Shown here in pieces: positions 18,364 to 27,448 of a stretch of DNA of 64,000 bases. Position numbers and translations under genes: made by a program. The DNA is from Scytonema sp045865695 (lineage in GTDB: Bacteria > Cyanobacteriota > Cyanobacteriia > Cyanobacteriales > Nostocaceae), in contig NZ_BAACAP010000248.1 of assembly GCF_045865695.1 (NCBI RefSeq), forward strand, positions 95,392 through 159,391, given 5' to 3'. The notes under the pieces are model-generated. The model was not told the origin of the DNA. It ran no database searches and was given only the letters and a program-made list of their open reading frames with translations. Positions within the stretch are counted from its first letter, which is position 1. Each line of letters opens with the position of its first letter.

Positions 18364-20526
18364 CTATCGTGGAGGTGGGCTATTAGGTGTCTCTACAGGT
18401 TTTTGAATTGGTAATAATAACAACTGTTCGCGGGCGCGATCGCGAGCATCGATGGCTGGTTGATAATCCGGTTTAAGTTTAAGCGCTTTATTGTGTGCTG
18501 AGATAGCATCTTGATAGAGTTTCAAGTTCAACAAAGCATTCCCTTTGCTATACCAAGGTTCGTAATGGTTGGGTTCTTGAGCGAGCGCTCGATTGTAAGA
18601 AACGATCGCTTCTTGATATTTTTTCAAGTTATACAATGAATTTCCCCGTCCATACCAAGCTTGATAGTTACCACGCCTGAATTGAACGGCTTTATCATAA
18701 GATAGGACTGCTTCTTCATAACGTTGCATTTGATGAAATGACCAAGCCCGTCCATACCAAGCTTGATAGTTACTGGGGTTATATTTAATAACTTGCTCAA
18801 AAGAGTCTACAGCTTCTTGATAGCGTTGTAAACTGTTGAGTAAATTTCCTCTAGACTGCCAAGCCAAGTAGTTATTTGGTTTGTATTGTACGGCTTTCTC
18901 GTAAGATGAGATTGCATCTTGATAGCGACGCAAATTCACCAGAACATTACCGCGACTGTACCAAGCGCGATCGTAAGCGGGTTTGAGTTCAATAACTTTA
19001 TCATAAGCCACAATTGCTTCATCATAGCGTCTTAAATTATTGAAAACGAGCGCCTTATTATACCAAGCTTCATAATAATCCTGTCGTAATTCAATAGCTT
19101 TATTATAAGAATCAATGGCTTGGTCGTATTGCTTGATTTTTGTTAACACATCTCCTTTCTCATTCCAAATTTCCGGTTGATTCTTATTCAATAACAAAGC
19201 TTTATCCAAAGAAGAAACCGCTTCTTGATATCTTTGTAACTGACTCAAAGTAAAGCCACGACCGCGCCATGCTTCCAAATAATCTGGCTGTAATTGAATG
19301 GCTTTATCGTAAGCAGCAAGTGCATCTCTATATTCTTTCAATTCATATAATGTTTTTCCCTGACCGTTCCATGCTTTCGCATAATCCGGTCTGAGTTCTA
19401 ATGCGCGATCGTATGTTGAAAGAGCATCTTTATAGCGTTGCAGATCGTAAAGTGTATTGGCTTGCTGATACAATTCTACAGCGTTAGTAGAATTAATCGC
19501 GTTCCCAACATAGATAGAACCTGCCGTACCCGTACCTATTAAAGTGATTGCTGCTAAAATTTTTAAGAATATATTTTTACGAGATTTGCCACGAGTTTTT
19601 ATCTGACTTTTATAATTTTGTTTATTGATTGAAGGAGGGCTTAATGTTACAGTTTTAGACTGAGATTTGTTTAATTCCTTCAGTGCTTGTAAAGCAACAG
19701 AAGCAGAAGAATAGCGCTCTCGGAAGTCATAGCGCACCATTTTATCTAAAACTTTTGCAAAATCTTCGCTAACTGAAACGCGCTCGCGCCAGATAATTTC
19801 GCAAGTCTCAGCGTCTTTCTCCAATTCTTCAGGAGATAATCCAGTCAATGCTTGAATACCCAAGATTCCCACAGCATAGATATCGCTACTAAATTTAGGA
19901 TTTCCCTGTGCTTGTTCGCTAGGAATATAGCCAGGAGTCCCAATAGCAACAGTAAATTTTGTGTGGTTATTGGGGCTGACAACTTGAGTAGCGATTTGTT
20001 TAACTGCACCGAAATCAATAAGGATTAATTTGCCATCAGAACGGCGTCTGAGGATGTTATGGGGGTTCACATCGCGGTGAATGACTTTTTGTTGGTGAAC
20101 AAATTCTAAGATGGTTAAAATTTCTTCCAAAAGGGCAATAACTTGGTCTTGAGGGAGAAGTTTTTCAGGTATGATTTCATGACTGAGATCCGAGCCTTCA
20201 ATAAACTCTTGTACGAGGTAGAATTCCTCTTTTTCCTCAAAATACGCCAAAAGTTGGGGGATGCGATCGTGAGTCCCCAATCTAAACAAAACTTGAGCTT
20301 CCGTATCAAATAAACGTCTTGCTGTTTCTAAAGTAACAGGGTCATTCGCTTGAGGTTTAAGTTTTTTAACAACACATTGCGGAGAACCAGGTAAATGGGT
20401 ATCACTAGCGATAAAAGTTTCGCCAAATCCACCTCCTCCCAAGTGACTGATAATTTGGTATCTTCCAACAAGTGTGTTTCCTAACATTCGGTTTACCCAG
20501 CCTAGTCCTGACGATTCTGATTTCAT
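18364..20526 (-). CDS. Serine/threonine protein kinase with about ten TPR repeats
   Basis: Up to 720 residues. Many relatives begin at the internal MLGNTLVGRYQ (20487), so the start is uncertain. The glycine loop is LGGGGFGETFIA and the activation segment DFGAVKQI. The catalytic loop reads HRDVNPHNIL, with Asn where most Ser/Thr kinases have Lys. After a basic linker and one membrane segment (about 330-350) come roughly ten 34-residue TPR units of the type AWYGRGNSLYNLKKYQEAIVSYNRAL. The protein should dock partners through the TPR array. Partners cannot be deduced. Confidence 0.88.
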   Translation of the reverse strand: MKSESSGLGWVNRMLGNTLVGRYQIISHLGGGGFGETFIASDTHLPGSPQCVVKKLKPQANDPVTLETARRLFDTEAQVLFRLGTHDRIPQLLAYFEEKEEFYLVQEFIEGSDLSHEIIPEKLLPQDQVIALLEEILTILEFVHQQKVIHRDVNPHNILRRRSDGKLILIDFGAVKQIATQVVSPNNHTKFTVAIGTPGYIPSEQAQGNPKFSSDIYAVGILGIQALTGLSPEELEKDAETCEIIWRERVSVSEDFAKVLDKMVRYDFRERYSSASVALQALKELNKSQSKTVTLSPPSINKQNYKSQIKTRGKSRKNIFLKILAAITLIGTGTAGSIYVGNAINSTNAVELYQQANTLYDLQRYKDALSTYDRALELRPDYAKAWNGQGKTLYELKEYRDALAAYDKAIQLQPDYLEAWRGRGFTLSQLQRYQEAVSSLDKALLLNKNQPEIWNEKGDVLTKIKQYDQAIDSYNKAIELRQDYYEAWYNKALVFNNLRRYDEAIVAYDKVIELKPAYDRAWYSRGNVLVNLRRYQDAISSYEKAVQYKPNNYLAWQSRGNLLNSLQRYQEAVDSFEQVIKYNPSNYQAWYGRAWSFHQMQRYEEAVLSYDKAVQFRRGNYQAWYGRGNSLYNLKKYQEAIVSYNRALAQEPNHYEPWYSKGNALLNLKLYQDAISAHNKALKLKPDYQPAIDARDRAREQLLLLPIQKPVETPNSPPPR

Positions 20527-20636
20527 TTTAAAAGGGAGTAGGGGAATGAGGTAAGTAAATACTACTAACTATGTACGGGCGCAAGGCATTGCGCCCCTAC
20601 TAACCACTAACTACTAACCCCTAACCCAAAATCAGC

Positions 20637-21353
20637 ATGATTCCTATTGGTGATAACGTTTTCTTTTTCTCGCGCCGAAAGCCAATCGTTGTTTATTTGC
20701 TGATTGGCATTTATCTTGCTTTATTTTTTTGGGAACTGAAACTAGAGTTAAGCGGCGAGTTGGGTACTTTTGTCAATACTTGGGGTATTATACCCGCAAG
20801 AATAAGTGATGCGATCGCGACAGCGTTATCTGGTAATCCGGCGGCTTGGATAGTTGTGCTGATGCGTGCGACTTGTCTGCTGACGGGAATGTTCCTACAT
20901 GGCAGTTTTAGTCAAATTTTAGGTAATTTAATATTTCTGTGGGCGTTTGGTAGAACTATTGAAAGTATTTTGGGATATAGGCGATTCTTATTACTTTACT
21001 TAGGTTCCGGTTTTTTAACCTCGATTTTACAAGTCTTAATTGAACCGAGTTTGACAATACCATTGATTGGTCCAAATGGAGCGATCGCTGCTATTTTAGG
21101 AGCTTATACTCTGAAATTTCCCAAAGCCAAAAGTGACACAATTCTACCTTTATTAATTATCTTTATTCCCATACAACTACCTGCCATTTTCTACTTATTT
21201 TGGTGGTTTGTACAGCAATTATCTTATGGCATTGGCAGTTTAAATATTCCTAATGGTGTTAATCCCTTCAGCATTGGTTATTGGGCGCATGGTGCGGGGA
21301 TCGTTTTTGGAGCAGTGTTGATGAAGTTATTGTCTCATACAAGTCGGAAATAA
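20637..21353 (+). CDS. Rhomboid-family membrane protein lacking the catalytic Ser
   Basis: 238 residues with six or so hydrophobic segments, matching cyanobacterial rhomboids in length and order: an HGSFSQILGN segment in the second helix, then GPNGAIAAILGAY, then AHGAGIVFGA. In active rhomboid proteases the fourth-helix motif is GxSG with the nucleophile Ser. Here it is GPNG, so Ser is replaced by Asn, while the His of the last helix is present. I infer a pseudoprotease that binds, but does not cut, membrane proteins, or a recently decayed enzyme. The coding frame is intact. Confidence 0.85.
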   Translation: MIPIGDNVFFFSRRKPIVVYLLIGIYLALFFWELKLELSGELGTFVNTWGIIPARISDAIATALSGNPAAWIVVLMRATCLLTGMFLHGSFSQILGNLIFLWAFGRTIESILGYRRFLLLYLGSGFLTSILQVLIEPSLTIPLIGPNGAIAAILGAYTLKFPKAKSDTILPLLIIFIPIQLPAIFYLFWWFVQQLSYGIGSLNIPNGVNPFSIGYWAHGAGIVFGAVLMKLLSHTSRK

Positions 21354-21406
21354 TTTACGGGAAGTTTTATCGTTACTCCCGAACCGCCAGCTATATTACC
21401 TAAACA

Positions 21407-21462
21407 AGTAGGGTGGGCACTGCCCACCGTTCGCGCTTTGTAGGGCATAGCCCCACCCTACT
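21407..21462. repeat. Nested palindromic intergenic repeat
   Basis: An 11-bp outer stem AGTAGGGTGGG / CCCACCCTACT encloses a smaller GGGCA...TGCCC palindrome. A related unit lies near 22590-22620. Confidence 0.7.
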
Positions 21463-21478
21463 AAGATCGGTAATTTTA

Positions 21479-21574
21479 TGTCAATGGGAGAAACTCAAGG
21501 CAGTTCCCAACTGGCAAGAGCAATTAAGGGGTTTTGTCGCTCGACTCATATCAGATCTACCCAAAGACGACTAA
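21479..21574 (+). pseudogene. Short C-terminal relic of an unknown gene
   Basis: A frame ending at TAA 21572-21574 reads WEKLKAVPNWQEQLRGFVAR and then LISDLPKDD. It has no start and follows the palindromic repeat. The composition is protein-like, so it may be the tail of a lost gene. No family assigned. Confidence 0.3.
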
Positions 21575-21661
21575 CAATGGGTAGAAGTTGGTAGCAATTA
21601 GCTAACTGTTGCTACCCCTAACCCTCCCCAATTCATCGGGGGGATTAAGGAGGGTAAATAT

Positions 21662-22198
21662 TTATTCTGATGCTTCTGAATCTAAAAGAGTTCCTTCTAA
21701 ATTAGCTCTTTCCAAATTAGCACCATTCAAATTAGCATCTTGAAGTTCCGCTTGGCTCAAATTAGCATCTGTTAAGTCAGCAACAACTAGATCTGCTCCA
21801 CTCAAGTTTGCTTGCTCTAAATTTGCAGCTGTTAAATTCGCTTCATGTAAGTCAGCCTCATTTAAAGTAGCAGTTACTAAGTTAGCAACAGTCAAATCAG
21901 ACTGAGTTAAGTTAGCATTATCAAGTATGGCTCCGTCTAGAATTGCTCCATCTAAAATGGCTCCTCTCAAATCGGCTCCACTTAAATTTGCTTGAGTTAA
22001 ATTCGCTCCATTAAGATCCGCATTTGTCATACTAGCTTGGCTGAGATTAGCACCATTGAGATTTGCTCCATCTAATACAGCCCTATCTAAAATAACCTCA
22101 CTGAGATTCGCTCCTTCAAGATTTACCTCACTCAGTTCAACTGCTGTAAAATCTCTAACACCTGCTGCATATTGTGAGAGGAGTTCTGTTGCTTTCAT
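21662..22198 (-). CDS. Pentapeptide-repeat protein
   Basis: 178 residues, almost wholly A(D/N)LXX repeats (such as GANLNGANLSQASMTNADLN) from about residue 25 to 170, which should fold as a right-handed quadrilateral beta-helix. The short N-terminus (MKATELLSQYAAGVRDF) is the usual helical cap. There is no signal peptide or extra domain. Such proteins are very numerous in cyanobacteria, and their roles are mostly unknown. Confidence 0.9.
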   Translation of the reverse strand: MKATELLSQYAAGVRDFTAVELSEVNLEGANLSEVILDRAVLDGANLNGANLSQASMTNADLNGANLTQANLSGADLRGAILDGAILDGAILDNANLTQSDLTVANLVTATLNEADLHEANLTAANLEQANLSGADLVVADLTDANLSQAELQDANLNGANLERANLEGTLLDSEASE

Positions 22199-22713
22199 AA
22201 CTATTACCTAACTCAAATGACTCACAACTAGTAGTTTTCTACAAATACCTTTAGTGGTAACTTTTTTCTTGAATATACACTGGCATTCCTTTTAATTTAT
22301 CAAAGCTAGATTCTAAAATATGTCTATCTAAAGTCGGAAATATAGTAATTCTATTTAATTTGAAAAATACACGTAGGTAGGGCTAAAGCCCACCAAAAGG
22401 GGAGTATCCTAATAGGAGGGCATTGCCCTGAGAATAGAATTCTCTTGCTATACAAACGCTCGTCCGCCTATGCACTCCATGCACGCTGAACGCGGACTTA
22501 ACATAAAGTCCACGTAGGTGGACGAGCGTTTGTATAGACGCTATTTTAATCGCGAGCGTGTTTTTTCCAAATTGGGATGCTCCCACCAAAAGTCTTAATG
22601 GTGGGCATTGCCCACCCTACAGTGCTTAATATTTTCACAAATCATTTAAAATAACTATACTCTCTGGATACCAATAAAGAATACTTGAAGAATCAGGAAA
22701 TTTTATTAAGACT
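22199..22713. other. Intergenic region with palindromic repeats
   Basis: There is no credible gene here. It contains a GGGCT...AGCCC palindrome near 22380-22400, a long inverted repeat (22448-22537) and a TGGTGGGCATTGCCCACC palindrome near 22600. A short open frame across this region is only repeat sequence. Confidence 0.6.
22448..22537. repeat. Perfect 18-bp inverted repeat with 54-nt spacer
   Basis: CTATACAAACGCTCGTCC at 22448-22465 is exactly inverted at 22520-22537. Within the spacer GGACTT...AAGTCC forms a further small hairpin. It may be a mobile palindromic element or a structured RNA. Confidence 0.75.
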
Positions 22714-23508
22714 ATGACACAGTTATTAGACAAAGTTGTATGGATTACTGGTGCTTCTTCAGGTATAGGAGAAGCTCTAACTTATGAAATAGCACGACAA
22801 GGGGCTAAAATTATTTTGTCATCCCGCCGAGAAAATGAATTACTTAGAGTCAAGAATAATTGTTTCGGAAAAGTCGAAAATTATAAAGTTCTTCCTCTCG
22901 ATCTAACTAAAGCAGAAACATGGCGCTCGTCCGCCGAACAAGCTGAAAGTTTTTTTGGACAAGTCGATATTCTAATTAATAATGGAGGAATTAGCCAGCG
23001 ATCGCTTGCTACCAAAACTAGTATAGAGGTTGAAAGAGAAATTATGGAAGTCAATTTCTTTTCCGCGATCGCTCTCACAAAATATGTGTTACCGGGAATG
23101 ATAGCCAGAAGAGCGGGGCATATTGTTGCTATCAGTAGTCTTGTGGGAAAATTTGGTACGCCATTTCGTTCCACATATGCTGCTTCCAAACACGCATTAC
23201 ATGGTTATTTTGATTCTTTAAGAGCAGAAGTTTGTAAAGACAACATACAAGTTACGATAATTTGTCCCGGCTATATTCAAACCAATGTCTCAATTAATGC
23301 ATTAACAGAAACAGGAGATAAATATAACGAAATGGACAAAAATCAAGCAGAAGGATTACCAGCTGCTCAATGTGCCAAAGCAATAATCAAGGCTATTCAA
23401 TCGAATAAAGAAGAAATTTATATTGGTGGAAAAGAAATTGCTGGAGTGTATCTTAAACGATTTTTTCCAAATTTATTGTCAACAATTGTACGTCGAATAC
23501 AACCATAG
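22714..23508 (+). CDS. Short-chain dehydrogenase/reductase
   Basis: 264 residues, classical SDR. The NAD(P)-binding motif is GASSGIGEAL at about 11-20, followed by INNGGIS (the NNAG-like motif), the catalytic Ser in ISSLVGKFG, the YAASKHAL Tyr/Lys pair and CPGYIQTN. The Arg in SSRRENE suggests NADP preference. The sequence is closest in feel to the DHRS7-like branch acting on lipids or steroids, but the substrate is not determined. Ordinary Nostocales gene. Confidence 0.9.
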   Translation: MTQLLDKVVWITGASSGIGEALTYEIARQGAKIILSSRRENELLRVKNNCFGKVENYKVLPLDLTKAETWRSSAEQAESFFGQVDILINNGGISQRSLATKTSIEVEREIMEVNFFSAIALTKYVLPGMIARRAGHIVAISSLVGKFGTPFRSTYAASKHALHGYFDSLRAEVCKDNIQVTIICPGYIQTNVSINALTETGDKYNEMDKNQAEGLPAAQCAKAIIKAIQSNKEEIYIGGKEIAGVYLKRFFPNLLSTIVRRIQP

Positions 23509-23562
23509 AATCAAATCCAAGTGAGGCTTGTTCAATCCAAAGTATAAAATAATATAACATTT

Positions 23563-23853
23563 TTAAGAACCTAAACAAGCAGGAAGTTGGGACACTGAAC
23601 CCTTTGGAGCAACAGTAGGTGTATCTGCTGTAAGAATCACCTCGCCATCCCTCCCATAGATCCATCCTTGAGCTTCAACCAGTAGCGCAGAAGTAGAAGA
23701 ATTGTTGGGTTTGCTATCAGTGTTAATATCTTCCGATCGCAGAGCGTTTTCTTGTAGTGTTGATACACTTGCGCTTTGGACGGTCGGTATCTGATAAGTC
23801 TGATAGGACGCAACTAGGGCTCTATCGCACTCGATTGTCACTCGAAAAGTCAA
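23563..23853 (-). pseudogene. C-terminal fragment of a TPS-type exoprotein
   Basis: The segment ALLVEAQGWIYGRDGEVILT followed by APKGSVSQLPACL is the characteristic end of cyanobacterial filamentous-haemagglutinin-domain exoproteins (two-partner secretion). These are normally 700 residues or more. Only about 60-90 codons remain, without the secretion domain, so this is a remnant. Confidence 0.6.
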
Positions 23854-23854
23854 A

Positions 23855-24499
23855 TTATCTCACTGTAGCTTTACGGTGCTGTCGGTACAATACAAAAGCA
23901 GAAGTCATTGTACCAATCAGCGCGATCGTATTATCCGGTTCTGGCACTTTTTGGGTGAATGGGACTTCAACAGTACCAGTAACGCGAGCAATACCCGTTG
24001 TTGGAATGTTTGGGTCGAAACTAAGTTGATATGTTTCCGCCAAAGTTAGTATACCAGTCGCACCAAGAAACAAGACTTCACCGCCAGCAATTGTATAGAT
24101 ATTAGTAGCACTGCCCGTAAGAGTTGTAAAGTCAATCACTCCAGTTGCGTCATTAGTACCGAACAATCTATTGCCACTGCTACCAAATAACGCTACCTTA
24201 CCTTGTGGCAGGTTTGGCAAACTGAATGTTGCTGGATCGGTATTAAAACGAAAAGAGCCAGTTGTCAAATCAATTTGAGTGTAAGTCGAACCACTGACTT
24301 GACTCAAACCATAGGGAGCATCAGTGCTTTCTCCAGAAATAGTTGTTGCCGAAACATTTGGCGTTATGGGTACGGACGTTGACGATACCTCATAAGTAGC
24401 ATTGAACGTATATGTAGTTTGAGCTTTTGCACTTGTGTCAGTCAAACTAAGACCTAGTAAAGTGAAGGCAACAGCAGCTACAGTTGATGAGCGGTTCAT
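23855..24499 (-). CDS. PEP-CTERM sorting-domain exported protein
   Basis: 214 residues. It has an N-terminal signal peptide (MNRSSTVAAVAFTLLGLSL, cleavage near AKA-QT) and a Thr/Ser-rich beta-type body. The C-terminal sorting signal is VPEPDNTIALIGTMTSAFVL followed by basic YRQHRK. PEP-CTERM proteins are handled by an exosortase and placed at the cell surface or in the matrix. The body resembles no enzyme I recognise. It is a single gene with its own upstream region. Confidence 0.85.
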   Translation of the reverse strand: MNRSSTVAAVAFTLLGLSLTDTSAKAQTTYTFNATYEVSSTSVPITPNVSATTISGESTDAPYGLSQVSGSTYTQIDLTTGSFRFNTDPATFSLPNLPQGKVALFGSSGNRLFGTNDATGVIDFTTLTGSATNIYTIAGGEVLFLGATGILTLAETYQLSFDPNIPTTGIARVTGTVEVPFTQKVPEPDNTIALIGTMTSAFVLYRQHRKATVR

Positions 24500-24673
24500 A
24501 ATTCACCTACTTTTTCGTAGAATTACTGAATATCCTAAAATAGGATACACTAGTTTAAAATTCTTTTTGTGCTACCTAAATAGTTTTCCTGACAAATGCC
24601 AGTTCTCTTTGCCGAACGCTAGGAAAACGACAGTTGTGAAATATTTTGACTTCCATCGATCGACAGTAATAAA

Positions 24674-25015
24674 TTAGTCCTCGTCTTCATCTTCCTCATC
24701 TCCAAGAATGTTAAACATTGTATCCATACCTGCAACTAACTGTTGTGCAACATTCATCAACTGCCGTGCATCTTCTTCTGAAGCGATGTTAACGTAGAGG
24801 CTTTCTGTATCTAAGCCTGCATACATGGGGTGATATATAGCAAAAACTCCATCACTCTCGTTTTCGTACAGTTCGATCTCCGTGTAACCCAAAGCTTCTC
24901 TGTTAATCAATTCATAACCGTTTTCAAGCAGCCAGCTAGACCAATTCCCCTCACCAGCACGAGGTAATTCAGATAACTGCTTGGTCTGCCAGTCCATCAC
25001 TTTCATTGGATTCAT
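24674..25015 (-). CDS. Conserved cyanobacterial-type hypothetical protein (acidic tail)
   Basis: About 113 residues from MNPMKVMDWQTKQ. The start at 25015 is preferred to the longer frame, whose first 35 residues look non-coding. There is a mixed alpha/beta body with LYENESDGVFAIYHPMY and a very acidic end (GDEEDEDED). No motif is recognised. It lies downstream of another small gene on the same strand and may be co-transcribed with it. Confidence 0.55.
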   Translation of the reverse strand: MNPMKVMDWQTKQLSELPRAGEGNWSSWLLENGYELINREALGYTEIELYENESDGVFAIYHPMYAGLDTESLYVNIASEEDARQLMNVAQQLVAGMDTMFNILGDEEDEDED

Positions 25016-25120
25016 GGTTGATTTCCTTTGCCCTGCGATAAGCGAGCGATTACGGAAGACAGCCGTATCGAATTTTCTAAAAAATATAATAGCAAGTAGA
25101 ATACCACCGCTTCCAAACAT

Positions 25121-25312
25121 CTAATTTCCTGTCATTATCCATTCACGTGCAGCTTTTTCAGCAGCTTCAGGAGCAAAGTAGAGCTTGCGTTGACCAAAGA
25201 CAACACCACCAGAGCTAATAACTCGAAACTGCCAACAATCAGTTTCAGTGTAATAAATTACTAGTATATAATTATGGATACCAACAACTGCATGAACGAG
25301 AGTACTAGTCAT
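25121..25312 (-). CDS. Small hypothetical protein
   Basis: 63 residues starting MTSTLVHAVVGIHNYIL, with CWQFRVISSGGVVFGQRKLY in the middle and a helical end. It is soluble. The compact beta-hairpin pattern is coding-like. It precedes the acidic-tail gene on the same strand. Function unknown. Confidence 0.5.
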   Translation of the reverse strand: MTSTLVHAVVGIHNYILVIYYTETDCWQFRVISSGGVVFGQRKLYFAPEAAEKAAREWIMTGN

Positions 25313-25534
25313 CTTGTAGCAGACAAAAGTATGGTCTTTAACACAAAGTATAAGGGCGCTCAGGGGAAGCTAAATCCTTCGCAAGGGCAATTTTGAAGGA
25401 GAGTGAAAAAAAAATTGTCATTTGTGGTATTATACATCTTACTCAAAAAACAAATTTTGCGGTATTTTGCCCGCTACCCGTTATGCATTTTGGAATTTTA
25501 GTTGTAGGAAGCGAGATGGCTTCCCGAAAGGAGG

Positions 25535-26389
25535 ATGACTGGAGCTAAATGTTCCGGTCGCGATCGGCTTGACGTTGAGGCTGCGTTAGCCGAAGTCAAA
25601 AAGCTTCAGTTTGACCGCAAATATCGTGATGCCTCTGGATTGTTTTTCATTGAAGGTGTACGGAATTTCGTACAAGCAATTGACAACGACTTTAATGTAT
25701 CCACAATCCTATTTAGCGAGAAACTGCTGACAGCACCCCTAGCAAGAAAGCTAGTTCGCCAAACTCGGCGTAAAGGTGTGAATAGCGTCTCCCTTACACC
25801 AGAACAATTTCGACAAATCTCTCATACCGAACGTGCTTCAGGTGTTGCGGCTATCTTGCGTCAGCGCTGGTTCGAGTTGCACGATGTTTCTCCACAAACT
25901 GGTTTGTGCTGGGTGGCTCTTGAGACTGTGCGATACGGCTTTAGCCGTTAAGCCTTCGGCTTATCGCCAGGAAACTTAGGAACATTAATTCGTACTTCTG
26001 AAGCTGTAGGTGGTGCTGGATTCGTATTTATTGGTGGGAGAGTAGATCCGTTCGCTCCTGACGTTCTGCGAGCATCTATGGGCGCACTCTTTCGTCAGAA
26101 GTTTGTACGCACCGGATTTTCTGCACTGAATGAGTGGATACATTACCACTCCTGTCATGTTATTGGTGCTTCACCAGACGGAACAATTGACTTTCATCAG
26201 TTTGATTATCCTGGTTCAACTGTTCTGTTCTTAGGTGAAGAACGTCAAGGTTTGACCCAACAACAGAGAGATTTGTGTCAGCATCTTATACGGATTCCAA
26301 TCGTAGGTACTGCTGACTCTCTCAATCTCGCTGTAGCAGGTAGCCTCTTAATGTATGAGGTTTATCGGTCAAAAGTCTTCAAGGTCTAA
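25535..26389 (+). pseudogene. SpoU/TrmH-family RNA 2'-O-methyltransferase, interrupted
   Basis: The N-terminal substrate-binding part (FDRKYRDASGLFFIEGVRNF) is in frame with the SPOUT domain: motif 1 NLGTLIRTSEAVG, motif 2 LFLGEERQGL, motif 3 IPIVGTADSLNLAVAGSLLM. A 30-bp double-hairpin element at 25935-25964 inserts ten codons including TAA between VR and SPGN. Excision gives VRSPGNLGTL, exactly as in the family. The SPOUT half starts again only at an internal ATG (26078) that lacks motif 1. Unless the stop is read through, the enzyme is lost. The first ATG has AGGAGG directly abutting it, so the true start is uncertain. Confidence 0.85.
25930..25967. repeat. 30-bp double-hairpin element inside a HIP1 site, copy 3
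   Basis: GCGAT (25930-25934) and CGC (25965-25967) enclose hairpins ACGGCT/AGCCGT and TAAGCC/GGCTTA. Excision restores GCGATCGC and the methyltransferase frame. Confidence 0.85.
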
Positions 26390-26435
26390 AACTGCATTTC
26401 GTTATGGAACGGGCGTCCTCGCCCGTTCTTAACAG

Positions 26436-26558
26436 AGATGGCTAGAGGAACATCAAGCAGTTGTTGATGCCCTGGTGCAGAATGATGGTAAAACTGTAGC
26501 AGATTTGCTTCGCTACCACGTTGAAAATGTTGTAAATCGGGAGGAAAGACTTTTATGA
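26436..26558 (+). pseudogene. GntR-family regulator, C-terminal fragment
   Basis: A frame without a start reads EEHQAVVDALVQNDGKTVAD and then LLRYHVENVVNREERLL. This is the last helices of a FadR-type (FCD) ligand domain. It begins right after a GGGCG...CGCCC palindrome at about 26409-26430. The DNA-binding part is gone. Confidence 0.6.
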
Positions 26559-26653
26559 ATAGTTTTCCATCGTGAGAGGGTGTACATCTCCTCACGATTG
26601 TTTCTTTCAACATAGGTGCATTTTGCCTTTTTTCAAGGATTTAGTTTATTTCT

Positions 26654-27448
26654 ATGTTTCAGGCTTTACTTGGTATTCATCTAGCGGTACTTCTATTTGG
26701 TATTTCAGGTTTATTTGGTAAGCTTATCTCAGTATCGCCCGTCGTAATAGTCTTTGGGCGCACGCTTGTAGCTGCTTGTACTCTAGCGGTTTATAAAATC
26801 AAGGAAGGAGGTTTCTCCTATTTTTCTATAAAAAGAAAAACACTCGTGCATTTCATCTTACTAGGTGTGCTATTAGCATTCCATTGGCTCAGCTTTTTCT
26901 ATTCTATACAGATATCTACAGTAGCGGTTGGACTTCTTTCTTTTTCAACTTTTCCAATCTTCGTATTAATTTTAGAGCCTTTCTTCTTTAAAGAGAAAAT
27001 ATCGCCTTTTGAGTTAGTATGCGGTGTCATTGTATTTCTAGGGCTTTGCTTCGTTGTTCCAACATTCGATATAAAAAATAATCTTTTTCAAGGAACTGCT
27101 GTTGGTATCATTTCAAGTTTATCATTTGCGGCGATCGCTGTTTTGAATAGATTATTTGTTGGTTCCTTTTCTGCAATCAAAGTAGCTTTTTTCCAAAACA
27201 CTTTTGCAGCAGTCATCCTTCTCCCTCTCGTACTTTCATTAAAGCCAACCATTTCATACAAAGACGGTCTTCTTATTCTCTTCTTAGGTATCTTTTGTAC
27301 TGCTGTTGCTCATACTCTCTTCGTTAACTCACTTAGAAAAATTCCGGCTCGTACAGCGAGTATCATTGCTTCATTAGAACCTGTATACGCCATAGTTTTT
27401 GCCTATTTTCTGCTGGGAGAAAGCCCAAGCGTTCGCCCACTCAGGTAA
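26654..27448 (+). CDS. EamA/DMT-family transporter, C-terminally truncated
   Basis: 264 residues with about nine hydrophobic segments in two EamA repeats. The second repeat contains ASIIASLEPVYAIVFAYFLL followed by GE, the usual signature just before the last helix. After GESPS the frame turns into unrelated sequence (VRPLR) and stops. The last transmembrane helix is therefore missing, and the break at about 27425-27435 abuts a glycosyltransferase fragment in the other orientation. It may be non-functional. Codon use is more AT-rich than in the neighbours. Confidence 0.75.
   Translation: MFQALLGIHLAVLLFGISGLFGKLISVSPVVIVFGRTLVAACTLAVYKIKEGGFSYFSIKRKTLVHFILLGVLLAFHWLSFFYSIQISTVAVGLLSFSTFPIFVLILEPFFFKEKISPFELVCGVIVFLGLCFVVPTFDIKNNLFQGTAVGIISSLSFAAIAVLNRLFVGSFSAIKVAFFQNTFAAVILLPLVLSLKPTISYKDGLLILFLGIFCTAVAHTLFVNSLRKIPARTASIIASLEPVYAIVFAYFLLGESPSVRPLR

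Noticed and set aside
22383..22589. Minus-strand 68-codon frame in the pentapeptide-SDR gap
   Set aside because: It consists of palindromic repeat sequence and has no protein-like pattern.
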